Shown here piece after piece: positions 4,810 to 5,559 of a stretch of DNA of 5,559 nt. The DNA lies in contig JAISTN010000098.1 of NCBI GenBank assembly GCA_031272565.1, positions 1-5,559 of the forward strand, written 5' to 3'. The stretch comes from Bifidobacteriaceae bacterium. GTDB taxonomy: Bacteria; Actinomycetota; Actinomycetes; Actinomycetales; WQXJ01. The notes under the pieces were generated by a model. It was not told the DNA's origin. It did no database searches and saw only the letters and a program-made list of their open reading frames with translations. Within the stretch, counting starts at the first letter, position 1. Each line of letters opens with the position of its first letter. The position numbers and the translations under genes are program-made.

Positions 4810-5559
4810 ACCACGCCGGCAGCGCTGGAACCGGCCTTCAACCTGGGGTTTGCGGCTGCGCCTGATGGTGGTCATCACCCTGTCGGTGACCCTGGGCGCG
4901 CTGGCGCTGCTGGCCTCCCAGTGGTTTGTCACGCGCGAACTGCTGCGGCACTCGATCGCCACGGTGGAAGTCTCCAGCACCGATGGGACCGGCACGGACG
5001 TGACCGGCAGCTTCGCCGGCAGTGCCGGCGACCAGGTGACAGACCAGGTGCTGGGCGGCCTGGCCTGGGGCTCGCTGGGCCTGCTGGTGGTCTTCATCGG
5101 CCTGGGGCTCTACCTGAGTTGGTGGCTGGGGAACTCGCTGCGCCACCTGCGCATCATCGCCACGGCCGCCGCCGCCGTCAACGCCGGCAACTTGGACCGG
5201 CGGGTGCAGCTGACAGGCGCCGATGCCGAAATCCAGGACCTGGCGGATGCCTTCGACGCCATGTTGGACCGGCTGGACGCCGCCTTCACCGCTCAGCGCC
5301 GTTTTATCCAGGGCGCGGCCCACGAGTTGCGCACGCCCCTGGCCACCGAACGGATGGCTTTGGAGGCCCCGCTGTACCAGGGCCAGGTGCCAGAGGCACT
5401 GGGGCCCGCCTTCCAGGCGGCCTTGGACGCCAACTACAAACAGGAACGTCTGGTGACGGCCCTGCTCCACTTGGCTCAGGTCGAGGCCGCCGATGCCGCC
5501 GCGGCCAGCCCGGTGAACCTGGCGGCCCTGGTGCGCGAACTGGTCACGGAACGCGCCGC
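4802..5559 (+). CDS. Sensor histidine kinase, partial (3' end outside window)
   Basis: The open frame starts at the ATG overlapping the regulator stop (ATGGCTGA) and runs without a stop to the window end, giving 252 full codons. A basic N-terminus (RRQRWNR, RLR) is followed by TM1 at about 21-39, a short extracytoplasmic loop of about 43 residues (43-85, rich in Thr, Ser, Gly and Asp), TM2 at about 88-109, a HAMP linker at about 110-165 (NAGNLDRRV, then DAEIQDLADAFDAML) and a HisKA dimerisation domain. The H-box FIQGAAHELRTPLA places the phosphoacceptor at His174. The second HisKA helix follows (QERLVTALLHLAQVE), and the window ends before the N, G1 and G2 boxes of the ATPase domain. The small loop leaves little room for a ligand domain, so the signal may be sensed in the membrane or through another protein such as the neighbouring lipoprotein. 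No separate RBS is clear, fitting translational coupling. Confidence 0.93.
   Translation, partial: MAEPRRQRWNRPSTWGLRLRLMVVITLSVTLGALALLASQWFVTRELLRHSIATVEVSSTDGTGTDVTGSFAGSAGDQVTDQVLGGLAWGSLGLLVVFIGLGLYLSWWLGNSLRHLRIIATAAAAVNAGNLDRRVQLTGADAEIQDLADAFDAMLDRLDAAFTAQRRFIQGAAHELRTPLATERMALEAPLYQGQVPEALGPAFQAALDANYKQERLVTALLHLAQVEAADAAAASPVNLAALVRELVTERA

Overview
The window is very GC-rich, with strong G/C preference at third codon positions. It carries gene families typical of high-GC Gram-positive bacteria: a lipoate ligase with an N-terminal accessory domain, an OmpR-type regulator with the 'DRDLPGMHGDD' signature, and a lipoprotein with a lipobox. This suggests an actinomycete (Actinomycetota); the sequence alone gives no genus. 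No tRNA, rRNA, CRISPR array, transposase or phage gene was seen.

Layout. (1) 40-1089, minus strand: a lipoate-protein ligase of the LplA family, with the small accessory domain ahead of the catalytic domain. (2) 1090-1365: a divergent intergenic region of about 276 bp. It holds two identical 31-bp palindromic repeats (1214-1244 and 1259-1289) and a small hairpin (1310-1326) just before the next gene. (3) 1366-2691, plus strand: a seven-helix membrane protein of unknown function with a cysteine-bearing extracytoplasmic C-terminal domain. (4) 2692-2826: a short gap between convergent genes, with a weak hairpin and a 12-bp perfect palindrome. (5) 2827-4005, minus strand: a lipoprotein whose soluble domain resembles, from memory of the family, the extracytoplasmic domain of bacteriocin-associated (DUF1430/TIGR01654-like) permeases, but which has no transmembrane permease part. 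It ends in a Gly/Asp/Glu-rich tail. (6) 4006-4143: a divergent regulatory region with GGTTA repeats one helical turn apart and a perfect 8-bp dyad. (7) 4144-4809, plus strand: an OmpR/PhoB-family response regulator. (8) 4802-5559, plus strand: its partner histidine kinase, overlapping the regulator by 8 bp and cut off by the window end after the H-box.

How the genes may work together. The regulator and kinase form a translationally coupled two-component system. The lipoprotein is transcribed divergently from the same short region, so it is the most likely local target. The membrane protein converges on the lipoprotein. Its topology and paired extracytoplasmic cysteines recall actinobacterial ABC-2-type permease-associated proteins, although no ATPase is present here. 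A cautious reading is an envelope-stress or antimicrobial-peptide response locus built from a surface-anchored, permease-derived lipoprotein and a short-loop sensor kinase. The lipoate ligase is probably an unrelated housekeeping or salvage neighbour.
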